18,650 nucleotides of DNA from Verrucomicrobiota bacterium (GTDB lineage: Bacteria > Verrucomicrobiota > Verrucomicrobiae > Chthoniobacterales > UBA10450): contig VBQB01000107.1 of the NCBI GenBank assembly GCA_005887855.1, positions 1 through 18,650 of the forward strand, read 5' to 3'. The notes under the pieces are model-generated. The model was given only the letters and a program-made list of their open reading frames with translations, made no database searches and was not told where the DNA came from. The number at the start of each line of letters is the position of its first letter. The first letter of the stretch is position 1. The translations under genes and the position numbers were made by a program. Below are positions 5,915 through 12,835 of the stretch, piece by piece.

Positions 5915-6967
5915 ATGAAAGTTTCCGAGTACAACGATTTCGATAGTTTCGAGACCGAAGGATTGCTTGCGGGAGGCAAAGAGCGCAGTTGGCTCTGGTT
6001 TGGCTTGATTGTCTCGTTGGGAATACACTTCGCGCTTTGCGCCTATTTCTACCGCGCCCGTTTTCTACCTGTGGATGCTATGATGGCGGGGGCACCGCAA
6101 CCGCCGACGTTCAAAGTCAAGAGTGTCGACCTTGCACAGCAGCTCGACAAAAGCAGCATGGATCAAAACAATCCGGCGGCGAAACCGGAGCCCGATAAAA
6201 CGGATGTGCAATTGCCGGACGAAAAGAAATCCTTTGACAAGTTGCTGCAGGACATTCAGGCGAGCGCGGCCATGCCGGACGATATCCGCGATGTCCTGCC
6301 GAACCAGCCGAAGACGGAACAACGGGACGTGAGCACCGTTCTTACCGAGATTGAGCCCACAACCGCACAAACTCTTTCCAATAATCCGAACGGGACGCAC
6401 CAACAATCGTTGCTTAATGAAACAGCGATGTCTGGCCGGCCACAACCGGCCTTAAGCGGGACTGAACTTGCCACAAGCACGTCGATTAAGCGGCCGAATA
6501 CTTTTACAAGCAAGATGCCGGCCGACAGCGCTGGACCGAATAAGGGACGCGCTCCAGGTTTCAGCGATTTGGATCAGTTGCTGGCGCAAAAAGGTCCGCT
6601 CGGATCTGGCACCAAATTGCGGATGCCTGACGATCAACTCTTCGAATATGACAGCGCGACGTTGCAGTCGAGCGCGATCGATCAACTGCAAAAGCTTGGC
6701 ACGCTCATCCAGCGCAACCCGAAAGCGACATTCAGTGTGGAAGGCTACACCGATTCATTCGGCACACCGGAATACAATCTTGATCTGAGCCAACGCCGCG
6801 CTGACAGCGTAAAACAGTATTTGGTCGAGGCGATGCGAATTAGTCCCGCGCAAATCGAAACGCGTGGTTATGGTGCAACGAAATTCCGCACGTCACCGAA
6901 CGGCTCGATCGAAGAACAGAGCTCGAATCGGCGTGTCGAGATTGTGGTGCACACGAGCGAAGGCTGA
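5915..6967 (+). CDS. Single-span inner-membrane protein with C-terminal OmpA-like peptidoglycan-binding domain and TonB-like anchor
   Basis: A 350-residue protein. Residues 1-26 are acidic and cytoplasmic, residues 27-46 form one membrane segment, and residues 50-230 form a Pro/Gln/Asp-rich periplasmic linker. Residues 238-346 are an OmpA/MotB-type domain: FEYDSATL, VEGYTDSFGTPEYNLDLSQRRADSVKQYL (written across the domain core), RGYGATKF and SSNRRVEIVV. Asp280 and Arg295 have the 15-residue spacing of the Asp/Arg pair that holds DAP in OmpA domains. The membrane segment reads SLGIHFAL, with Ser34 and His38 in the S-x3-H pattern that TonB uses to engage ExbB/ExbD. No TonB C-terminal domain is present. 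It could link an energised inner-membrane motor to the cell wall, or simply be an anchored Pal-like protein. The start ATG has no Shine-Dalgarno. It follows panB and converges on gspG. Confidence 0.85.
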   Translation: MKVSEYNDFDSFETEGLLAGGKERSWLWFGLIVSLGIHFALCAYFYRARFLPVDAMMAGAPQPPTFKVKSVDLAQQLDKSSMDQNNPAAKPEPDKTDVQLPDEKKSFDKLLQDIQASAAMPDDIRDVLPNQPKTEQRDVSTVLTEIEPTTAQTLSNNPNGTHQQSLLNETAMSGRPQPALSGTELATSTSIKRPNTFTSKMPADSAGPNKGRAPGFSDLDQLLAQKGPLGSGTKLRMPDDQLFEYDSATLQSSAIDQLQKLGTLIQRNPKATFSVEGYTDSFGTPEYNLDLSQRRADSVKQYLVEAMRISPAQIETRGYGATKFRTSPNGSIEEQSSNRRVEIVVHTSEG

Positions 6968-6997
6968 GGTTTCTGTAGCGGCAAGAGCGTCGAATCG

Positions 6998-7080
6998 CGT
7001 TGTAGCCACGGCCCTGCGGGCCGTCAGAATCAAACTCGCGCGCGTTCTCCGATACCGCCCACAGGGCGGTGGCTACAGCG
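6998..7080. repeat. TGTAG/CTACA palindromic element (copy 4) between convergent genes
   Basis: An 83 bp element with 12-bp ends, CGTTGTAGCCAC (6998-7009) and GTGGCTACAGCG (7069-7080), 11 of 12 complementary. Each end carries its own hairpin: CGGCCC-tgc-GGGCCG (7009-7023) and ACCGCCC-aca-GGGCGGT (7054-7070). It lies between the stop of the OmpA-domain gene and the stop of gspG, ending 3 nt before the latter. It could act as a two-way terminator, although there are no T-tracts. Confidence 0.78.
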
Positions 7081-7082
7081 CC

Positions 7083-7664
7083 CTACCAGTTTTTAATCCA
7101 CTGATTTTGGTCGCTGGGCGCGTTCGCAGTGCTCCAAAGATCGAACGTTGGATTGACCGCATTTGCAACGGGAGGAGTTCTGTAACCGTAGTCATTCCCG
7201 AATGGATCAACCACACGGGTTGAATTGTCTGCTGGATTCGGACGCAGCATGGTCGGCTTTAGTGCCATGTATGACTTTGCACTTGCTGGCGGTGTTCCCG
7301 TGGATGCGTTCGAGCCGCCGATCACGTCATCTCCATCGCCAGTCAAAGCTTGATAAAGGGCATGCCCTCCGTTGCTGCCATCATGCGGCGGGTAAATTCC
7401 ATTATCCGCCTTGTAACTTTCGAGCGCTGCGGACATCGCGGCAATTTCAGTTTCGGCGCGTGCGCGTGCGCCTTTCTTTTGCACGTAGCCAACTGTGCTC
7501 AGAATTAGCCCGGCCAGCACGATGATAATGGCGATGACGACGATCAACTCGATGAGGGTGAAGGCGCCTCCGGCGCCAAATGTCGAAACACGAATGCCGA
7601 ATGTTGAAGGAGTGGTTAACCCGAAAGATCGAATGCGTGCGAGACTTTTTTCGCCATTCGTCAT
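7083..7664 (-). CDS. GspG-like type II secretion major pseudopilin
   Basis: A 193-residue prepilin. GGAFTLIELIVVIAIIIVLAGL holds the prepilin peptidase site (cut expected after Ala34, giving Phe at +1), with Glu39 at +5 and one hydrophobic assembly helix. The C-terminal part has GspG features: YPPHDGSNGG, VVDPFGNDYGYRTPP, and FDLWS near the end, which resemble the DPWG-x-PY and DxWSxG segments of major pseudopilins. The 34-residue leader is much longer than the usual 5-15. No ATG, GTG or TTG lies between the first ATG and the cleavage site, so the long leader is real unless initiation is atypical. It is downstream of gspF by 26 nt, as the last gene of the secretion/pilus cluster. It could alternatively be a type IV minor pilin, but GspG fits best. 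Confidence 0.85.
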   Translation of the reverse strand: MTNGEKSLARIRSFGLTTPSTFGIRVSTFGAGGAFTLIELIVVIAIIIVLAGLILSTVGYVQKKGARARAETEIAAMSAALESYKADNGIYPPHDGSNGGHALYQALTGDGDDVIGGSNASTGTPPASAKSYMALKPTMLRPNPADNSTRVVDPFGNDYGYRTPPVANAVNPTFDLWSTANAPSDQNQWIKNW

Positions 7665-7690
7665 GCGGATTTCGTCATTCGCCCCGCGCG

Positions 7691-8980
7691 TCAGGTTTGC
7701 TGTTGCAAGCCGCTGATGATGCTGATGAGCGGCGTAAAGAGCGCGAGCACAATTGTGCCGACGATAACCGCCAGAAACACGATCATGATCGGCTCGAGCA
7801 TCGAAGTGATCGCCGCCACCGCGTTATCGACCTCATCATCAAAAACGTCCGCAATCTTCAAAAGCATTTCCGGGAGCTGACCAGTTTCTTCGCCCACGTC
7901 GATCATGCTGACGACCATCGGCGGAAAAGCGCGGCTGGCCTCGAGCGGTTGCACAATCGATTCGCCCTCCTTCACGCTGTCGTGCACTTTGGAGATCGCG
8001 TCAGCAATGGCGGCATTGCCAGCTGTGGCGCGCGTGATATTTAACGCCTGTAAAATCGGAACACCGCTCGTGACCAGCGTCCCGAGTGTGCGCGAAAAAC
8101 GGGAGATCGCGGTTTTGCGGATTAAATCGCCAAAGAGCGGCATCCGCAGTTTGAAACGATCGATCCACCATCTTCCGGTGCGCGTACGAGAGATGAATTT
8201 ATAAGCCATAACCGTGGCGACGACCGCGCCGAGCAGAAGCAAGCCATGGTTCTTAACGAAGTTACTCGCTCCGATCACAAACATGGTGATGGCCGGGAGC
8301 GGTTTGTTGCCGAGCATGTCGTGAAAAATCGCTTCGAACTTCGGCACAATGAAGACAAGCAGAAAGCCCATGATTGCCACGGCCATGGTCATCACGATGA
8401 GCGGGTACACCATCGCCGCGACAACTTTGTTCTTAATCTTCGCGGCTTTCTCCTGAAATTCCGCAAGCCGGGTTAGGACAAGCTCGATCACGCCGCCGAC
8501 CTCACCCGCTTTCACCATGTTGACGTAGAGATCGTCAAAGATCCGCGGGTGCAGGGCAAGAGCGTCGGAAAATGTATTGCCGCCTTGCACCGCGTCAGCA
8601 AGTTTGTTGATTGTGTTTTTTAAGACAGTGTCGCGTTCCTGTTTTTCCAGAACATTTAAACTTCGCAGCAAGGGCAATCCGGCATCGATTAGCGTCGCGA
8701 GCTGGCGCGTGAAAATCATCAGGACCTTCGGCTTAACTTTTTTGCGCTGGAAAAGAACGATGCTGGTTTTCCCGCGCGGCCGCGCGATACGCGCCATTTT
8801 TGCAGCGCGTCGCCGAGCGACTTTTCCGTCACGGCCGGCTGCGGCTTCTTCGTAAACGCTCGTCGGAAAATAACCGGCCTGACGCAATTGGCCGATTGCT
8901 TCATTGGTGGAACCAGCTTCAACCAAACCAGTCGCCTCCTGTCCTTTAGCGTCAAGAGCTACGTAGTTGTAACGTGCCAT
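7691..8980 (-). CDS. GspF/PilC inner-membrane platform protein
   Basis: A 429-residue polytopic protein that forms the inner-membrane platform of type II secretion or type IV pilus machines and couples to the GspE/PilB ATPase. The N-terminal MARYNYVALDAKGQEATGLVEA is the typical opening. Two T2SSF domains follow, starting about residues 88 (MIFTRQLATLIDAGLPLLRSL) and 293 (ISRFSRTLGTLVTSGVPILQAL). The repeated pairs of KAGEVGG and DVGEETGQLPEML are diagnostic. Membrane segments lie near 190-215, 235-262 and 398-425. A basic, Arg-rich insert (residues about 53-80) lies between the N-terminal domain and the first T2SSF domain. The gene lies 123 nt after gspE, and no feature was recognised in that gap. 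Confidence 0.95.
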   Translation of the reverse strand: MARYNYVALDAKGQEATGLVEAGSTNEAIGQLRQAGYFPTSVYEEAAAGRDGKVARRRAAKMARIARPRGKTSIVLFQRKKVKPKVLMIFTRQLATLIDAGLPLLRSLNVLEKQERDTVLKNTINKLADAVQGGNTFSDALALHPRIFDDLYVNMVKAGEVGGVIELVLTRLAEFQEKAAKIKNKVVAAMVYPLIVMTMAVAIMGFLLVFIVPKFEAIFHDMLGNKPLPAITMFVIGASNFVKNHGLLLLGAVVATVMAYKFISRTRTGRWWIDRFKLRMPLFGDLIRKTAISRFSRTLGTLVTSGVPILQALNITRATAGNAAIADAISKVHDSVKEGESIVQPLEASRAFPPMVVSMIDVGEETGQLPEMLLKIADVFDDEVDNAVAAITSMLEPIMIVFLAVIVGTIVLALFTPLISIISGLQQQT

Positions 8981-9103
8981 AATAGTCTCAGGTGGCCGAG
9001 ACCATAGCTACCCTGAACACCGCTGTCGAGCTTTTCGCTTGGAGAGCGCGCGCGCCCTCGCCTGCAGCGCGGTGGGCGCCTCCTCGGGCGGAATATTGGC
9101 TAC

Positions 9104-10789
9104 CTACGTGTATTTTAGTACCTCCTCGATTGTGGTGTCGCCCGCGAAGATGCTGCGCACACCATCCTGGCGGAGCGTGACCATCCCAAGCTCAATCGCC
9201 TTTTCCTTCAGAGTAACGGTCGGTGCGCGCTCATTGATCAACTCACGAAGTGGATCGGTGATTTTTAATAGTTCGTAAATCCCTTTTCGCCCTTTATAGC
9301 CGGTATTATTGCACGCGTCGCACCCCTTGCCGTAATAGAAGTGTTTTTCGCCGATGTCGCGCCGCGAAATCCCCAGCTCTGCGAGTAATACCTCATTCGG
9401 TTGATAAGCCGCGCGACATCGAGGGCAAATGCTGCGCAGCAAACGTTGCCCGAGGACGGCTTCGAGCGTGGATGAAATCAGAAATGGCTCTACCCCCATG
9501 TCGATTAGACGCGTAACCGCGCCGGGTGCGTCATTTGTATGCAAAGTGGTGAAGACAAGATGGCCGGTCAGCGACGCCTGAATGGCAATTTGTGCCGTCT
9601 CGAGGTCACGTGTCTCGCCCACCATGATGCGATCGGGATCCTGGCGCAGGAACGAGCGCAGGGCTCGCGCGAACGTCAGGCCGATGGCTTCGTTCACCGG
9701 TACTTGCACGATTCCTTCCAGATCGTATTCGACCGGTTCTTCCGCAGTGAGCAACTTCGAATCGATCGTATTTACCTTCCGCAAGCAGGAATAAAGCGTG
9801 GTCGTCTTTCCCGAGCCGGTTGGTCCGGTCGCAATGAAAATGCCGTTGGGACGATTGATGATTTCGAGAAGATAATCGCGGATGTAATCGGGCATGCCGA
9901 GCGCCTCGATATCAAGATTCACAGTCGTGCGATCGAGCACACGAAGCACGAGGCTCTCACCAAACTGCGTTGGTAAAGTTGAAACTCGAAGATCGATACT
10001 GCGTCCCGCGATGTTTTTTTGAATGCGGCCGTCCTGGGGCAGTCGTCGCTCTGCGATGTTCATACTTGCCATCACCTTAACCCGAGAGATGACTGGCAGC
10101 GCGAGATGACGGGGAGGCGGCGACATTTCGTAAAGCGCGCCATCCACGCGATAGCGGATTTTGAATTCGTTTTCGAACGGCTCAAAATGAATGTCGCTCG
10201 CCCGATCCTGGATCGCTTGATATAGAATAAGATCGACGAAACGAATGATCGGCGTTGCATTCGCCTCTGCTTCAACCACGTCGGCGCCATCTCCTTCACG
10301 CAATTGCAACAGCTCGCCCGTTTCACCGAGCTGTTTAAGAACATCCTCCATGCTCGACGTATCGGTGCCGTAGTACTGCTTGATCCGATCTTCGATTTGC
10401 TCCGTCGGCGAAACGACGACGTGAATGTCCTTGCCAAGTGCAAAGTGAAGATCCTCGGCTGCCCTTAGATCGAGCGGATCCACGAGTGCGATACGTAGTG
10501 TGTTGCCACTTATTTCAATCGGGAGTGCGCCGTGCAACCGGGCTAGTCCGCTCGGGATCAAACGCGAGATTTCCGGCGCAATCTCACGTTCGGACAGGTC
10601 TACAAAATCGGTGCCGAGCGCGTCAGCGATCGTTTGGTAAAACCCGCGCTGGTCGACAAAACCGCCATCAACCATCGCCTGCTCGATCGATTTTCCATTC
10701 AGATCCGCCTCAGTCAGCACGTCTTCCACCTGTGATGGCTCCAAGACGTGGTGCTCGACAAAAAACTCGGCGATTTGCTTGTCGTTCAT
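9104..10789 (-). CDS. GspE/PilB-type secretion ATPase, complete
   Basis: A 561-residue cytoplasmic hexameric ATPase that powers pseudopilus or pilus assembly. The N-terminal MshEN/GspE-N region (1-140) is complete, with PSQVEDVL, DFVDLSEREI and LVDPLD. The catalytic half has RASDIHFEP, RLPQDGRI, the Walker A motif GPTGSGKT (322-329), AEEPVEYDL, Walker B IMVGETRDLETA (Glu392), and the His-box segment TGHLVFTTLHTNDA. A tetracysteine zinc site is formed by Cys455, Cys458, Cys490 and Cys493. The Walker B segment reads GETRD where GEIRD is usual, a mild oddity. The start is ATG 10787-10789. It sits between a second ATPase gene and gspF and serves as an intact reference for the damaged paralog upstream. 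Confidence 0.95.
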   Translation of the reverse strand: MNDKQIAEFFVEHHVLEPSQVEDVLTEADLNGKSIEQAMVDGGFVDQRGFYQTIADALGTDFVDLSEREIAPEISRLIPSGLARLHGALPIEISGNTLRIALVDPLDLRAAEDLHFALGKDIHVVVSPTEQIEDRIKQYYGTDTSSMEDVLKQLGETGELLQLREGDGADVVEAEANATPIIRFVDLILYQAIQDRASDIHFEPFENEFKIRYRVDGALYEMSPPPRHLALPVISRVKVMASMNIAERRLPQDGRIQKNIAGRSIDLRVSTLPTQFGESLVLRVLDRTTVNLDIEALGMPDYIRDYLLEIINRPNGIFIATGPTGSGKTTTLYSCLRKVNTIDSKLLTAEEPVEYDLEGIVQVPVNEAIGLTFARALRSFLRQDPDRIMVGETRDLETAQIAIQASLTGHLVFTTLHTNDAPGAVTRLIDMGVEPFLISSTLEAVLGQRLLRSICPRCRAAYQPNEVLLAELGISRRDIGEKHFYYGKGCDACNNTGYKGRKGIYELLKITDPLRELINERAPTVTLKEKAIELGMVTLRQDGVRSIFAGDTTIEEVLKYT

Positions 10790-10822
10790 GCGATCAACAG
10801 ATGGCCAACACGCCAGCGGCTT

Positions 10823-10852
10823 GCCGGCAGCACACGCGTCTCGCGTGCCGGC
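10823..10852. repeat. Long GC hairpin between the two ATPase genes
   Basis: Within the 105-nt gap (10790-10894), GCCGG (10823-10827) pairs with CCGGC (10848-10852) and CACGCG pairs with CGCGTG (10833-10838 and 10842-10847) around a TCT loop. This makes an 11-bp stem with one 5-nt bulge. There is no T-tract. It may be another member of the palindromic intergenic repeats, or may protect or modulate the operon mRNA. Confidence 0.5.
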
Positions 10853-10894
10853 GATTGCAGCCTCGTAATCGCAAACTTTTCCCGGGAGCCATAA

Positions 10895-12418
10895 CTAACT
10901 AACGTCGCCCATGGTAGTGGAAATAACTTCGTCCGCAGAGGTAAGGCCGGCCAGGACCTTGCGCACGCCATCTTCGCGCAACGTCCGCATTCCGAGTTCA
11001 CGGGCGCGTTGTCGTAGCATCAAAGTCGAGCTGCGTTTGTTGATCATATGGCGCACTTCATCGTCGATCACAAAAATTTCGAATATGCCCATTCGGCCCT
11101 TGTAACCGATTTGGCGGCATTGTTCGCATCCGACTGCCTTCATCACCTGCGCTTCGCCAAGCTGGCCCGGTTCAATCCGCAGGGCACGCAATTCCGTCTC
11201 GCTTAGCTCCCCTGGTTGTTTGCAGTTCCGACACAGGCGCCTGACAAGTCGCTGCGCCATAATCGCGCGCACCGAAGAGGCGACGAGAAACGGCTGCACC
11301 CCGATGTCGATCAAACGGGCGACAGCAGCGGGAGCGTCGTTTGTGTGCAACGTGCTGAAAACAAGATGTCCGGTAAGGCTCGCGTTCGTAGCGATGCTCG
11401 CAGTCTCAAGGTCACGAATTTCGCCGATCATGATAATGTTCGGTGCCTGGCGCAGGATCGAGCGCAGCGCTGCCGGAAACGTCATGCCGATCTCTGGATT
11501 CACTTGTACCTGGTTGATCCCGTTCATCTGATACTCGATCGGCTCTTCCACGGTGATGATCTTGCGGTCCGGCTTGTTGATGTAATTAAGGCAGGCATAT
11601 AGCGTGCTCGTCTTGCCGGAGCCGGTGGGGCCGGTGACGAGAAGAATGCCGTCGGGGAGTTTGATCAGACGCTCGAAGGTTTCTTGATCATCGGAAAGAA
11701 ATCCAAGCTCGGGCAAACCGAGCATCAAGCTGGACTTGTCCAGCACGCGCATGACCACGCTCTCGCCGTGGTTTGTAGGAATGGTCGAGACGCGAAGATC
11801 GATTGGTTTCTTTTTGATTTTTACCTGGATGCGACCGTCTTGCGGCAAGCGCTTTTCCGCAATGCTCATCGAGCCAGTCATGATCTTAAGGCGGCTGATA
11901 ATGGCCGATTGCAAGCGCTTGGGCGGCGCTTGCATTTCCTGCAATACGCCGTCGATGCGAAAACGGACACGGAATTTTTTATCGAGCGGTTCGAGATGAA
12001 TATCGCTCGCGCCCACGCGATGCGCCTCGATCAATAGCATTGAGACCATGCGAATGATCGGCGCATCAACTTCGTCGCCCACAAGTGCTTCCGTGCCGTC
12101 GCCGATTTCCAGGCCAAGATCGATATCTTCTCCAATTTTTTGTTGAAGAACGTCCGCGGCTTCGTCGGCCGTGCCGTAATATTTAATGAGCGCCTCGCGA
12201 ATTTTTTCCGGGCTCGTGCAGACCAATTCAAGCTCGCGCTGAAGGAGAAAACTCAGGCTATCGATCGTATCGATGTCGAGAGGATCGCTTACCGCCACAA
12301 CCAGTCCGGTTTCGCCGAAAGCCACCGGAATCACCTTGAAACGGCGCGCTTCCTCGCCGCGAATTTGATTGATGACTTGCGGCGGGATGACCATGGAAGA
12401 AATATCGATCCAATCCAT
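10895..12418 (-). CDS. PilB/GspE-type ATPase, 5'-truncated (508-codon remnant of a longer gene)
   Basis: From ATG 12418 the reading frame encodes 507 residues of a PilB/GspE ATPase. It has GASDIHLEP, RLPQDGRIQ, Walker A GPTGSGKT (263-270), EEPIEY, Walker B IIMIGEIRDLETA (Glu333), GHLVFSTLHTNDA, and zinc ligands Cys396, Cys399, Cys431 and Cys434. The catalytic half is intact. The N-terminus is not. MDWIDISSMVIPP aligns with residues 60-72 of the neighbouring ATPase, so about 59 residues of the N-terminal domain are missing from this frame. The first 31 of those are encoded just upstream in another frame (12420-12512). RQAPN replaces the common RQDPD before Walker B. It may still be translated from the ATG as a short ATPase, or it may be a pseudogene. 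A sequencing or assembly error is also possible. Confidence 0.85.
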   Translation of the reverse strand: MDWIDISSMVIPPQVINQIRGEEARRFKVIPVAFGETGLVVAVSDPLDIDTIDSLSFLLQRELELVCTSPEKIREALIKYYGTADEAADVLQQKIGEDIDLGLEIGDGTEALVGDEVDAPIIRMVSMLLIEAHRVGASDIHLEPLDKKFRVRFRIDGVLQEMQAPPKRLQSAIISRLKIMTGSMSIAEKRLPQDGRIQVKIKKKPIDLRVSTIPTNHGESVVMRVLDKSSLMLGLPELGFLSDDQETFERLIKLPDGILLVTGPTGSGKTSTLYACLNYINKPDRKIITVEEPIEYQMNGINQVQVNPEIGMTFPAALRSILRQAPNIIMIGEIRDLETASIATNASLTGHLVFSTLHTNDAPAAVARLIDIGVQPFLVASSVRAIMAQRLVRRLCRNCKQPGELSETELRALRIEPGQLGEAQVMKAVGCEQCRQIGYKGRMGIFEIFVIDDEVRHMINKRSSTLMLRQRARELGMRTLREDGVRKVLAGLTSADEVISTTMGDVS

Positions 12419-12419
12419 T

Positions 12420-12512
12420 ATTTAAACGCGAACGCGCGCTTTCAACTTGGGGGCGTGTCACAAGTCCCACCTCTTGCAGGATTCTGACCACGTAGTCTTC
12501 GTTGTGTTGCAC
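12420..12512 (-). pseudogene. Out-of-frame N-terminal fragment of the PilB-type ATPase
   Basis: Starting at GTG 12510-12512, 31 codons read VQHNEDYVVRILQEVGLVTR and then PQVESARSRLN. This is the usual start of PilB-type proteins and aligns without gaps to residues 1-31 of the intact ATPase at 9104-10789. The next codons should continue the domain. Instead, one base later the sequence jumps to MDWIDISS in a different frame. By comparison with the paralog, about 28 codons (roughly 83 nt net) are absent at 12419. Confidence 0.7.
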
Positions 12513-12550
12513 GAGCGGAATGACGAAAGCGCGATTTTGGCTTGAGGCAG

Positions 12551-12578
12551 AGCGTACAATCCCCCTCGGCACTGTCAA
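12551..12578 (-). promoter_or_regulatory. Candidate sigma70-type promoter for the secretion/pilus cluster
   Basis: On the minus strand there is a perfect -35 TTGACA (12573-12578), a 16-nt spacer and a weak -10 TACGCT (12551-12556), about 38 nt upstream of the GTG at 12512. The position suits transcription of both ATPase genes, gspF and gspG. The -10 match is poor. Confidence 0.35.
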
Positions 12579-12657
12579 CGAGCGGCGAGCAAAGCCGGCA
12601 GGTTTTTCCGCGGCGGAACAGGCCTTGACACAGGGGAAATCGATTCAGCCTTAGATT

Positions 12658-12819
12658 ATGGCAACAACAAAACAAAAAGCTGCCGCAAGAAGAAACGTCA
12701 GAAAAGGCGCCGCTGCCGCGAAGCGCAAACGAACTGTCGCACACCTGCCAAAGAGAGTACGCACTGCGCTTGGCAAAGAAGGCGCGAAAGCCGCTCGGAA
12801 GAAAAAGCGGGCCCGATAA
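12658..12819 (+). CDS. 53-residue Lys/Arg/Ala-rich basic protein
   Basis: An ATG-to-TAA frame of 53 residues on the plus strand, MATTKQKAAARRNVRKGAAA at the start and AARKKKRAR at the end. Lys plus Arg make up 21 of 53 residues against a single acidic residue, with many Ala. This resembles bacterial histone H1-like or other nucleic-acid-binding tails, and a nucleoid or RNA role is inference from composition only. It lies between the divergent PilB-type gene and the 3' end of glmS, leaving 16 nt before the glmS stop. A TTGACA box lies at 12625-12630, but the best -10 (TTAGAT, 12651) is 20 nt away. No Shine-Dalgarno is seen. The AAA/AAG/CGN codon usage looks like a real gene, but comparative data would be needed to be sure. 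Confidence 0.6.
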   Translation: MATTKQKAAARRNVRKGAAAAKRKRTVAHLPKRVRTALGKEGAKAARKKKRAR

Positions 12820-12835
12820 CAGACGAAGTCCGGAT

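Noticed and set aside
8981..9103. Possible small gene or palindromic element between gspE and gspF
   Set aside because: The GC-rich runs give no clean inverted ends and no convincing coding frame.
12625..12656. Strong promoter for the 53-residue protein (TTGACA ... TTAGAT)
   Set aside because: The spacing is 20 nt, too long for confidence. It is mentioned only in the gene entry.
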